Source: Ostrinia nubilalis (lineage: Eukaryota > Arthropoda > Insecta > Lepidoptera > Crambidae). From it: 64,000 bases of DNA. Positions 27,501 through 39,500 of this stretch are shown here, one piece after another; positions within the stretch are counted from its first letter, which is position 1; every line of letters starts with the position of its first letter. The stretch is taken from assembly GCF_963855985.1 (NCBI RefSeq), contig NC_087114.1, positions 1,203,001 to 1,267,000 on the forward strand. Direction: 5' to 3'. A model generated the notes under the pieces. That model was not told where the DNA came from and searched no databases. It was given only the letters and a program-made list of their open reading frames with translations. Position numbers and translations under genes: made by a program.

Positions 27501-30500
27501 TCGCCTTATTTACCAAATAATATGGCAATAAATATTTAACAAAAAAATTATTAGGCCGAAGCTAAGGTGGAGCGAGCTTCACCCGGAAATCTCAACACAC
27601 AGAGAAAGTGACTATCTTATCTTCTATTGCCGAAACACAACAATCCTTCACATTATTTTTATGACTGAGTATAGTAATAGCTTGCCTGGCGAACTTAGAA
27701 TCAGATTTCCACTTTTGCCTTCACTGGAAATTAAACCCGGGGTCTTCTAATTTTCTCTGTGTCTGGATTTGCATATTTTGTCTCAAAGAATGTTGTTTTC
27801 TTCCCAGAATCGACACGTGCATCGTTGGAGACGACTCCACCTGCGACCAAGCGCAGAACGAGAAGTGCAGGACTGAAGCAGGTAATTCCTCAACCAAACC
27901 TTCCTTAATATTGGAAAACGTAGAGCATTTTGAGGTCGTGACTGCACAGTTATGTTTCTTTAGAAAAGGGCTGATTCTGATTCTTAAGACCTCAATTATG
28001 GGTTCGTCGAATACAAAGGAACCAGAGCAGAAGTGTTTTAGAACCAAAATCACTGCTTGTCAGATCAGACTTTTGCATGTAGTACCTACCAGTTGTACCA
28101 TGTATTGCTAAGTACAGAACTAGTTTAAACCTAGTAGCTGTAGTCGGTGCTGCTGTATGTAGACTAATTCCAATTAATTTTCAACCTAACTTTTGCCAAC
28201 AACTCCGCACGCGTTAAGCTTTGGACCCCCGTTTCATTTACGTTAGCGGATGCTTACGTCATAATAATATGTCCAGTGCAATCCTTGCAGTGGTTTGATC
28301 TGTATTGATAGGTCAGTCAATAACGGCCTAGTCAGGCTGCTTGCTTTCTGGGGGGATCTGGGGTGGTTTAAGTAGGAAGATAAACCACAAATCGCGCGAA
28401 TGGCCCAAACAGTGCGGTATTCAATTGCCCTGCAAAACTAAGTAACTAACGGCCTTTTTAGGTCTTTTTAAATCTAAAATAAGAATTCTTCTCCAGGCAT
28501 ATCCAGCTGCCAGTGCCGGCCAGGATACGCGCGGCGCGTGCAGCGCGATCCATGCCGCCGCGTCGTGGCCCTGCTCCTCAACCTCAGGGTCGACAAGTTC
28601 TACGAGAGGAAGGTAGATAAGACACTAGTTCAGTAGGACTGTTACCACCTCCTGTGTAGCCAGGATCTATAGATTTACTGCGGATCGAAACTCAACCAGT
28701 GAAAGCATATTTGCCAAGCAGTTCATCAAAGAGTTCCCCTTTTATTTCCAACATTTCTAGAGGCAGCGCGTTTCAATCAACCTCAGGGTCGTCAATAGGA
28801 GAAAGGTATAGCTAAGATAGCAGAACAGCTTTCCCCTTAGAGTCTTCTCAAAACTTAGGCTTTTGTAAAGGAGCGTCTTGCTGGAGTATTAAATGTCAGG
28901 GTCGATAAGTTCTACGAGAGAAAGAGAGCTAAGATACTAGTGCAACATTCTTTAAGAATCCTCTCACACTAGGTCTTTTCAAGGGCAAATTCTACGAGAG
29001 ACAGGTAGCTAAGATACTAGTTCAGCTTTCCCTTTAGTGTTCCCTACACCACACTCGGGCTTTTATAGCGGAGTGTTTTGCTGGCTGAGGTATTGTAACA
29101 CAGGTTTCGACAAGTTAGAAAAGGATGGGTAAGATACCAGTGCAACTTTCCCTTTGAGATTCAGGGCTTAAATGACGTAGCGTCTTGGTGCTCATCAAGA
29201 TGGCTGGAGCATGTCTTCCCCTAGTATATCCAGCTGCCAGTGCGCGTGCAGCGCGACCCGTGCAGCCGCGTCGTGGCCCTGCTCCTCAACCTCAGGGTCG
29301 ACAAGTTCTACGAGAGGAAGGTAGATAAGACACTAGTGCAACTTTCCATTAGATCTTAGCTTAGGGCTTCCCCCACATCAGGACTTAAATAGGGGTAGCG
29401 TCTCAACTTCAGGATCTACAAGTTCTACGAAAGAAAGGTGCGTAGCAACCAGATTGATACCAGTGCAACTTTTCCCTTAGAGCTCAGCTTAGGGCTTTTC
29501 TAGAAGAGCATCTTGTCTAGTTCAGCAGGACTATTCCCACGTCTTGCACCTCCTGTGTAGTTGGATATACAGCTTGACCAGTTACAGTAGTACAGTGAAG
29601 ACCAAGCTTGTCTCGCAACGAAATTGATCAGAAGAATTTCGAAGACTAGTCACTGAGTCAGTTTGTCCATTAGAGTCCGAGAATAGGTCTTTTTTAGAGA
29701 AATGTCGCCGCTTGGGGGCCCTGCTCCTCAACCTCAGGGTTGACAAGTTCTACGAGAGAAAGGTACGACTATGATATCAGATAGGCTCCTTTTAGAGTTC
29801 CCACACTTCAGGGGAATGTTTCCGTAGTGTAGCGGTTATCACGTGTGCTTCACTTCAGGGGAATCTCTAAATTCGAGGAGAGCGACTTGCTGTTCTATTT
29901 TTCCTCAGAGACTAGCTCTACGAGAGAAAGATACCTACTAGATAAGCAGGACTATTCCCACCTTTTGTTCCCATCGCTGCAAGAATCTACAGCTTGACCG
30001 TCAATAACCCTGGCCAGTAAAGACCAAGTTTCTCCCGCAACGAAATTGATCAGAATAATTTCGAAGACTAGTCACTAAGTCAGCTTGCGCATTAGAGTCC
30101 GAGAATAGGTCTTTTTAGAGAAGTGTCTTACTGAACCATGGACCGACTCTAGGTCTTTTCTAGAGAAGCGTCTTGCTGGAATATGGACCTCAAGGTCGAC
30201 AGATTCTACGTGTGAAAGGTAGCTAAAATACCAGTGCAACTTTCCTTTAGAATCCCCTCCCACTAGGGCTTTTCTAGAAAGCGTAAACGCTGGGGTATTG
30301 AACTGGGAGGTCGACAAATCCTACGAGAGACAGGTTTTCTCTAGTTCAGCTTTTCTCTTAGTCCTCCCCACACTAGGGTTTATGGACTGCTTTTGTCTGA
30401 TAATAAATAATTTTTATTTTTATTTATTTATTTTTATTATATGAAAGCGCCTTAGTGCTCATCAAGATGGCAGGACTATCTCTCCCAGGCATATCCAGCT

Positions 30501-33500
30501 GCCAGTGCCGGCCGGGCTATGCTCCTCAACCTCAGGGTCGACAAGTTCTACGAGAGGAAGGTACAGTCACCAGTCAGACCAGGAGCCGTTTTCAGAAGCA
30601 TCCAGCGCTTTCCTGCAACCTTTATAAGGTTGCTACTGGATAGACATACTATCCACCTGGCTGGTAGACGTCGCTCGATTTGATCAGATTGAGCCATGTC
30701 TCAGACGCCTTGGCAGTTCATGAAATCTGACTCTTGGGCTGTGAATTGACGAAAGTAGACGAAAAATAACCCATTACAACCATTCTGAATGGGCCAAATA
30801 AAGCAATACTCACCAGGACTTCAGAAACTAGTGTGTTAAACAATATTTCTTGGCATATATCCATAACTGTATTCTTTGCTTATTTCAGGTTGCCTGGGAT
30901 GCGAAGCTAGCAGACAAAGACTCGGAAGCGTATCAACTTCTCAGCTATGAAGCGTTGAAAGCAGTAAGTATTTTGAACACTTTCAGTAGTTCTATCATCA
31001 TCACCTTCAACATCATCTTCACGAAACTTACGATGATGATGATGACGGAACTGCTTAAGAGAATATCCCTTTTTCTCTCCGTCTGACCAGCGTGAGGAAT
31101 GTAAGTCAATCCTTTGTCTGCCTCTGGTAATGAGCATTTCATTGGCACCCCTGGCGATTGACAGGACCTCACTCTACAGTGGCGCCATCTTGATGAGTGC
31201 AAATGCGATAGTCCTCCTACCACTTTAGCGCTCACAAGTTGGTGCCACTGTCTTCGCTACTAGCAAGGACAGGACCTTACTCTACAGTGGCGCTAACTGG
31301 TGAGCGCTAAAACGATAGCCCTCATCGAGAAGGTTGTGCTGTGCTATGATCTGATGATGATAATTACTTAATTATTTCTCAGATCGACTCGACCTGCTCA
31401 ATGACTCCATTATTTGGTATATTAGCGAGGGTCGTGCTCCAGCAGTGGAGACCGAATAGCTTAATGATGGTGATGTTGATAATGTAAATGATGACCTGAT
31501 GATGATGAATGAATGAAAACTAATTTCTCAGGTCGATTCAGTATTCCCAATGAATTCACTCTTGGATAAATTACGAGATTGTCATGCTCCTGCAGTGGAG
31601 ACTAAAAGATCTGATGATGATGATGATGATGATGACAATAATGACAATGATGCTGATGATAATGATGATGATAAAATGTCTTCCTCAGATCGACTCAGCC
31701 TTCTCAATGACTCCATTCTCCGATGACTTCGTGAGTGGCTCCGTGAACTCCATCCACAAGGGAGATGAGAACAACCAAGGGGTGTTCGTCAACTACACCA
31801 TTTTGGTGAGTGGAGCCAGTTTTAACTTTATCAGCAGAGTATGCAGGCCTCTCACTAGGTGGACCGACGATCTTGGGAAGGTCGCGAGAGGTGACTGGAT
31901 GCGGGCGGCGCAGGACCGGTCTTTGTGGAAAACCTTGGGGGAGGCCTTTGTCCAGCAGTGGACGTCTTTCGGCTGAAACGAACGAACGAACAGCAGAGTA
32001 TTTCTTATTGTGTATTTGTTCCTAGTTTGGTTAAGATATTGCAGCCTTGAATCAACACTGAAAGAAACCAGAATTAAAGATTAAAGTTGTTAGGGATTCA
32101 TTTTGTGAAATTAACCTCTCTCACACCAGTTTATGAATAAAAAAAGAATGATCTCAAAAAGTGTTGGTACCTACATTATTTTATTCCAGTAGACCTTTCC
32201 GAATGCCGTGTCGAAGGCCGTGTGGTGACGGCAGAGTAGAATACATTTGTCACCAACCCCTACTGTTCCCGCGGGTGTCGTAAGAGGCGACTTAGGGACT
32301 ACACATCAAACAGAGAACGGGTAGCAGCGCTCTCTAAAAAACATCAATCTTTTAAACTGCGATCTCCAATCCGCCTGCCAAGCGTGGGGATTATGGCAAA
32401 ACCCTCCACTATAGTGGAGGAGGCTCATAGTCCAGCAGTGGACTGAAAAGGACTGTTGATGAGACCTTTCCATTGGGAGAATCTAATATCAGCTTTTACA
32501 GTTGACCTGCAAGCCAAATCAAATCAAAATATTTATTGCTCGTCACATGAAGTAAGATGACTTCAACTTTTGAAAGAGCCTCTGATCAAATCAAATCAAA
32601 ATCTTGATTGCTCATCACACGGACGGTAAAACAGTCCAACTGATAAACTACTCATCTCCACACGCAAGTTATTATGTGAATGTACGATGAGCAACTGTCC
32701 AAAGTCATGATCTTTCTTCAGATGCAAGAGACTCCGGAGACTCTCCGGCCGGCGGTAGCCACAGACGTCCAGAAGCACCTTCTGGGCGTGATCCGGCGCC
32801 GCTCCAACAACGTCGGCGCCTCCAAGCTGTTCGTGGACTCGCCCGCCGGCAGCGTGCTGCCTCTCACAGGTCAGATCCTAGTCATTAAGCTGTTAAGAAC
32901 CTAGGTCTTAGGTAGGCCTTTCTTACCACTAGGCACTCTGGACAGCAGCTAAACATACTAGTACCTTCTGTCTTTTAGAGACTTGGGCTATTGGGGATAT
33001 AGGTCTCACAGGTCAGATTTAGTGCCTTCAGTCTTTTAGAGACACAGGCAGGATCTTCTTTACCACTAGGCACCCTGGACAGCTGCCAAATACAGGACAC
33101 TCAAGGCAGCAGCACTTAGAAGGTATACAGGACTGTCTTCAACTCTTCAACCTATTGGAGAGTCTAGGCCATAAGCAGGCCCTTCTTTCCCACTGGGAAA
33201 TCTGGGCAGCTGTCCTTAATAGGTACAGATACTGGGCTGTCTTTAACCTACTAGGGACCTAGGCTAAACGCAGGCCTTTCTTTCTCACTAGACACTCTGG
33301 ACAGCTGTCTTTGAAAGGCCTGACCTGAGATATTCTGAAATCTACTGAGTGTATCCTAGTGCCGTAACTAGGTCTATTCGAGGGACTATTATTCTGACTA
33401 GGGTGACTTATGGCTGTCTTTAAGCTACTAGGGACCTTGACTAAGCGCAGGCCTTTATTTTCTCATTAGACACTCTGGGCAGCTGTCTTTGAAAGGCCTG

Positions 33501-36500
33501 ACCTGAGGTATTCTTAAATCTACTGAGTGCCGTAACTAGGTCTATTGGGGGGACTATTATTCTAACTACGGCGACTTAGGGCTGTCTTTAAGCTACTGGG
33601 GGCTCTAGAGTAGATATAAGGATGCCTCTCGACGCTCCGGCCGGCGGTAGCAACAGACGTACAGAAGCACCTGCTGGGCGTGATCCGGCGCCGCTCCAAC
33701 AACGTCGGCGCCTCCAAGCTGTTCGTGGACTCGCCCGCCGGCAGCGTGCTGCCTCTCACAGGTCAGACACAGGTCTATAGCCTAGGGGTCCATAGCCAAG
33801 CTCTTCTTTCCCACTAGGCACCCTGGACAGCTGCGAAAGATGAAGAAACAGGACACTCCTAGGGCAGAATCTAGATAGATGCTCTTGAAAGGTACAGATC
33901 CATGGCCTTCAGTCTACTAGATACTCCCTTTCCCATTAGTTACTCTGGGCAGCTGCCTTTTAAGATACAGGGTATTTAGTCTATTGAGGGTCCTAGTGCT
34001 GTAACTACGGCGATAGATGTAAGCTACTGGCAGCGTGCTGCAACTTAAAACGTCAGATCCAGGGCTGTCTTCACCCTATGGGGGGCTCTAGTCTATAAGC
34101 AGGTCCCTCGGTTTCATTGGACATTCTGGGTAGCTGTCTTTGCAAGGTGGAGATGCTAGGCCATCTTCAGTCTATTAGAGACTTATGACATTGGCATGCC
34201 CCTAGTCTTTCTCACTGGATACTCTAGACAGCTGTCTTTGTAAGGTCAGATCTAGAACCGTCTTGAACCTATTAGGGACTTAGGCTAAACGCAGGCCTTT
34301 CTTTGTACAGGGCCTTCAGTCTGTTGGAGATCTAGGCTTTGGCCAGGCCCGTCTTTCACACTAGGCACTCTGGACAGCTGCAAAAGACAAGACACTCAAG
34401 GCAGCAGCATTTAGAAGGTCAGATCCAGGAGCATCTTCCACTCTTCGACCTATTGGAGACCCTGGACCATAAGAAATTTTCTTTCCCATTGGATACTCTA
34501 GGCAGCTGTCTTTAAAAGGTGCCACCTGCTGGGCGTGATCCGGCGTCGCTCCAACAACGTCGGCGCCTCCAAGCTGTTCGTCGACTCGCCCGCCGGCAGC
34601 GTGCTGCCTCTTACAGGTCAGATTCAGGATCATAGGCCATTGAGGATATAGCCAGGTCCTTCTTCCGAACTACGCACCCTGGACAGCTGCTAAAAAAGAA
34701 GAAAGAGGACACTCAAGGCCTTCAAGACCTCAAGGCATTTGAAAGGTCAGATCCAGGATCGTCTATAACACTTGACTTGACACTTATTGTGGTCTCTACA
34801 CCATAAGCAGGCCTTTCTTTCCCACTGGATACCCTAGATAGCTGCTCTCGAAAGGTACGTATCCAGGTCCTTTGGTGTATTCTAAAGACTCCCTTTCCCA
34901 TTGATTACTCTGTGCAGCTGCCTTTTAAGATACAGGGTATTTAGTCTATTGAGGGTCCTAGTGCTGTAACTACGGCGATAGATGCAAGCTACTGGCAGCG
35001 TGCTGCAACTTAAAACGTCAGATCCAGGGCTGTCTTCACCCTATGGGGGGCTCTAGTCTATAAGCAGGTCCCTCGGTTTCATTGGACATTCTGGGTAGCT
35101 GTCTTTGCAAGGTGGAGATGCTAGGCCATCTTCAGTCTATTAGAGACTTATGACATTGGCATGCCCCTAGTCTTTCTCACTGGATACTCTAGACAGCTGT
35201 CTTTGTAAGGTCAGATCTAGAACCATCTTAAATCTACTGGGGGCTCCTGTGTCGTAACTAGATCTATTAGGAGGACTAGTATTCTAATTAGGGCGACCTA
35301 GGGCTTTCTTTAAGCTACTGGGGTCTCTAGAGTAGATATAAGGATGCCCCTCGACCCTCCGGCCGGCTGTAGCGACAGACGTACAGAAGCACCTGCTGGG
35401 CGTGATCCGGCGCCGCTCCAACAACGTCGGCGCCTCCAAGCTGTTCGTGGACTCGCCCGCCGGCAGCGTGCTGCCTCTCACAGGTCAGATCCTAGTCATT
35501 AAGCTGTTAAGAACCTAGGTCTTAGGTAGGCCTTTCTTACCACTAGGCACTCTGGACAGCAGCTAAACATACTAGTACCTTCTGTCTTTTAGAGACTTGG
35601 GCTATTGGGGATATAGGTCTCACAGGTCAGATTTAGTGCCTTCAGTCTTTTAGAGACACAGGCAGGATCTTCTTTACCACTAGGCACCCTGGACAGCTGC
35701 CAAATACAGGACACTCAAGGCAGCAGCACTTAGAAGGTATACAGGACTGTCTTCAACTCTTCAACCTATTGGAGAGTCTAGGCCATAAGCAGGCCCTTCT
35801 TTCCCACTGGGAAATCTGGGCAGCTGTCCTTAATAGGTACAGATACTGGGCTGTCTTTAACCTACTAGGGACCTAGGCTAAACGCAGGCCTTTCTTTCTC
35901 ACTAGACACTCTGGACAGCTGTCTTTGAAAGGCCTGACCTGAGATATTCTGAAATCTACTGAGTGTATCCTAGTGCCGTAACTAGGTCTATTCGAGGGAC
36001 TATTATTCTGACTAGGGTGACTTATGGCTGTCTTTAAGCTACTAGGGACCTTGACTAAGCGCAGGCCTTTATTTTCTCATTAGACACTCTGGGCAGCTGT
36101 CTTTGAAAGGCCTGACCTGAGGTATTCTTAAATCTACTGAGTGCCGTAACTAGGTCTATTGGGGGGACTATTATTCTAACTACGGCGACTTAGGGCTGTC
36201 TTTAAGCTACTGGGGGCTCTAGAGTAGATATAAGGATGCCTCTCGACGCTCCGGCCGGCGGTAGCAACAGACGTACAGAAGCACCTGCTGGGCGTGATCC
36301 GGCGCCGCTCCAACAACGTCGGCGCCTCCAAGCTGTTCGTGGACTCGCCCGCCGGCAGCGTGCTGCCTCTCACAGGTCAGACACAGGTCTATAGCCTAGG
36401 GGTCCATAGCCAAGCTCTTCTTTCCCACTAGGCACCCTGGACAGCTGCGAAAGATGAAGAAACAGGACACTCCTAGGGCAGAATCTAGATAGATGCTCTT

Positions 36501-39500
36501 GAAAGGTACAGATCCATGGCCTTCAGTCTACTAGATACTCCCTTTCCCATTAGTTACTCTGGGCAGCTGCCTTTTAAGATACAGGGTATTTAGTCTATTG
36601 AGGGTCCTAGTGCTGTAACTACGGCGATAGATGTAAGCTACTGGCAGCGTGCTGCAACTTAAAACGTCAGATCCAGGGCTGTCTTCACCCTATGGGGGGC
36701 TCTAGTCTATAAGCAGGTCCCTCGGTTTCATTGGACATTCTGGGTAGCTGTCTTTGCAAGGTGGAGATGCTAGGCCATCTTCAGTCTATTAGAGACTTAT
36801 GACATTGGCATGCCCCTAGTCTTTCTCACTGGATACTCTAGACAGCTGTCTTTGTAAGGTCAGATCTAGAACCGTCTTGAACCTATTAGGGACTTAGGCT
36901 AAACGCAGGCCTTTCTTTGTACAGGGCCTTCAGTCTGTTGGAGATCTAGGCTTTGGCCAGGCCCGTCTTTCACACTAGGCACTCTGGACAGCTGCAAAAG
37001 ACAAGACACTCAAGGCAGCAGCATTTAGAAGGTCAGATCCAGGAGCATCTTCCACTCTTCGACCTATTGGAGACCCTGGACCATAAGAAATTTTCTTTCC
37101 CATTGGATACTCTAGGCAGCTGTCTTTAAAAGGTGCCACCTGCTGGGCGTGATCCGGCGTCGCTCCAACAACGTCGGCGCCTCCAAGCTGTTCGTCGACT
37201 CGCCCGCCGGCAGCGTGCTGCCTCTTACAGGTCAGATTCAGGATCATAGGCCATTGAGGATATAGCCAGGTCCTTCTTCCGAACTACGCACCCTGGACAG
37301 CTGCTAAAAAAGAAGAAAGAGGACACTCAAGGCCTTCAAGACCTCAAGGCATTTGAAAGGTCAGATCCAGGATCGTCTATAACACTTGACTTGACACTTA
37401 TTGTGGTCTCTACACCATAAGCAGGCCTTTCTTTCCCACTGGATACCCTAGATAGCTGCTCTCGAAAGGTACGTATCCAGGTCCTTTGGTGTATTCTAAA
37501 GACTCCCTTTCCCATTGATTACTCTGTGCAGCTGCCTTTTAAGATACAGGGTATTTAGTCTATTGAGGGTCCTAGTGCTGTAACTACGGCGATAGATGCA
37601 AGCTACTGGCAGCGTGCTGCAACTTAAAACGTCAGATCCAGGGCTGTCTTCACCCTATGGGGGGCTCTAGTCTATAAGCAGGTCCCTCGGTTTCATTGGA
37701 CATTCTGGGTAGCTGTCTTTGCAAGGTGGAGATGCTAGGCCATCTTCAGTCTATTAGAGACTTATGACATTGGCATGCCCCTAGTCTTTCTCACTGGATA
37801 CTCTAGACAGCTGTCTTTGTAAGGTCAGATCTAGAACCATCTTAAATCTACTGGGGGCTCCTGTGTCGTAACTAGATCTATTAGGAGGACTAGTATTCTA
37901 ATTAGGGCGACCTAGGGCTTTCTTTAAGCTACTGGGGTCTCTAGAGTAGATATAAGGATGCCCCTCGACCCTCCGGCCGGCTGTAGCGACAGACGTACAG
38001 AAGCACCTGCTGGGCGTGATCCGGCGCCGCTCCAACAACGTCGGCGCCTCCAAGCTGTTCGTGGACTCGCCCGCCGGCAGCGTGCTGCCTCTCACAGGTC
38101 AGATCCTAGTCATTAAGCTGTTAAGAACCTAGGTCTTAGGTAGGCCTTTCTTACCACTAGGCACTCTGGACAGCAGCTAAACATACTAGTACCTTCTGTC
38201 TTTTAGAGACTTGGGCTATTGGGGATATAGGTCTCACAGGTCAGATTTAGTGCCTTCAGTCTTTTAGAGACACAGGCAGGATCTTCTTTACCACTAGGCA
38301 CCCTGGACAGCTGCCAAATACAGGACACTCAAGGCAGCAGCACTTAGAAGGTATACAGGACTGTCTTCAACTCTTCAACCTATTGGAGAGTCTAGGCCAT
38401 AAGCAGGCCCTTCTTTCCCACTGGGAAATCTGGGCAGCTGTCCTTAATAGGTACAGATACTGGGCTGTCTTTAACCTACTAGGGACCTAGGCTAAACGCA
38501 GGCCTTTCTTTCTCACTAGACACTCTGGACAGCTGTCTTTGAAAGGCCTGACCTGAGATATTCTGAAATCTACTGAGTGTATCCTAGTGCCGTAACTAGG
38601 TCTATTCGAGGGACTATTATTCTGACTAGGGTGACTTATGGCTGTCTTTAAGCTACTAGGGACCTTGACTAAGCGCAGGCCTTTATTTTCTCATTAGACA
38701 CTCTGGGCAGCTGTCTTTGAAAGGCCTGACCTGAGGTATTCTTAAATCTACTGAGTGCCGTAACTAGGTCTATTGGGGGGACTATTATTCTAACTACGGC
38801 GACTTAGGGCTGTCTTTAAGCTACTGGGGGCTCTAGAGTAGATATAAGGATGCCTCTCGACGCTCCGGCCGGCGGTAGCAACAGACGTACAGAAGCACCT
38901 GCTGGGCGTGATCCGGCGCCGCTCCAACAACGTCGGCGCCTCCAAGCTGTTCGTGGACTCGCCCGCCGGCAGCGTGCTGCCTCTCACAGGTCAGACACAG
39001 GTCTATAGCCTAGGGGTCCATAGCCAAGCTCTTCTTTCCCACTAGGCACCCTGGACAGCTGCGAAAGATGAAGAAACAGGACACTCCTAGGGCAGAATCT
39101 AGATAGATGCTCTTGAAAGGTACAGATCCATGGCCTTCAGTCTACTAGATACTCCCTTTCCCATTAGTTACTCTGGGCAGCTGCCTTTTAAGATACAGGG
39201 TATTTAGTCTATTGAGGGTCCTAGTGCTGTAACTACGGCGATAGATGTAAGCTACTGGCAGCGTGCTGCAACTTAAAACGTCAGATCCAGGGCTGTCTTC
39301 ACCCTATGGGGGGCTCTAGTCTATAAGCAGGTCCCTCGGTTTCATTGGACATTCTGGGTAGCTGTCTTTGCAAGGTGGAGATGCTAGGCCATCTTCAGTC
39401 TATTAGAGACTTATGACATTGGCATGCCCCTAGTCTTTCTCACTGGATACTCTAGACAGCTGTCTTTGTAAGGTCAGATCTAGAACCGTCTTGAACCTAT

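Noticed and set aside
29818..29850. Functional tRNA-Val gene
   Set aside because: Only the 5' half is present; anticodon 3' stem, T arm and acceptor strand are missing.
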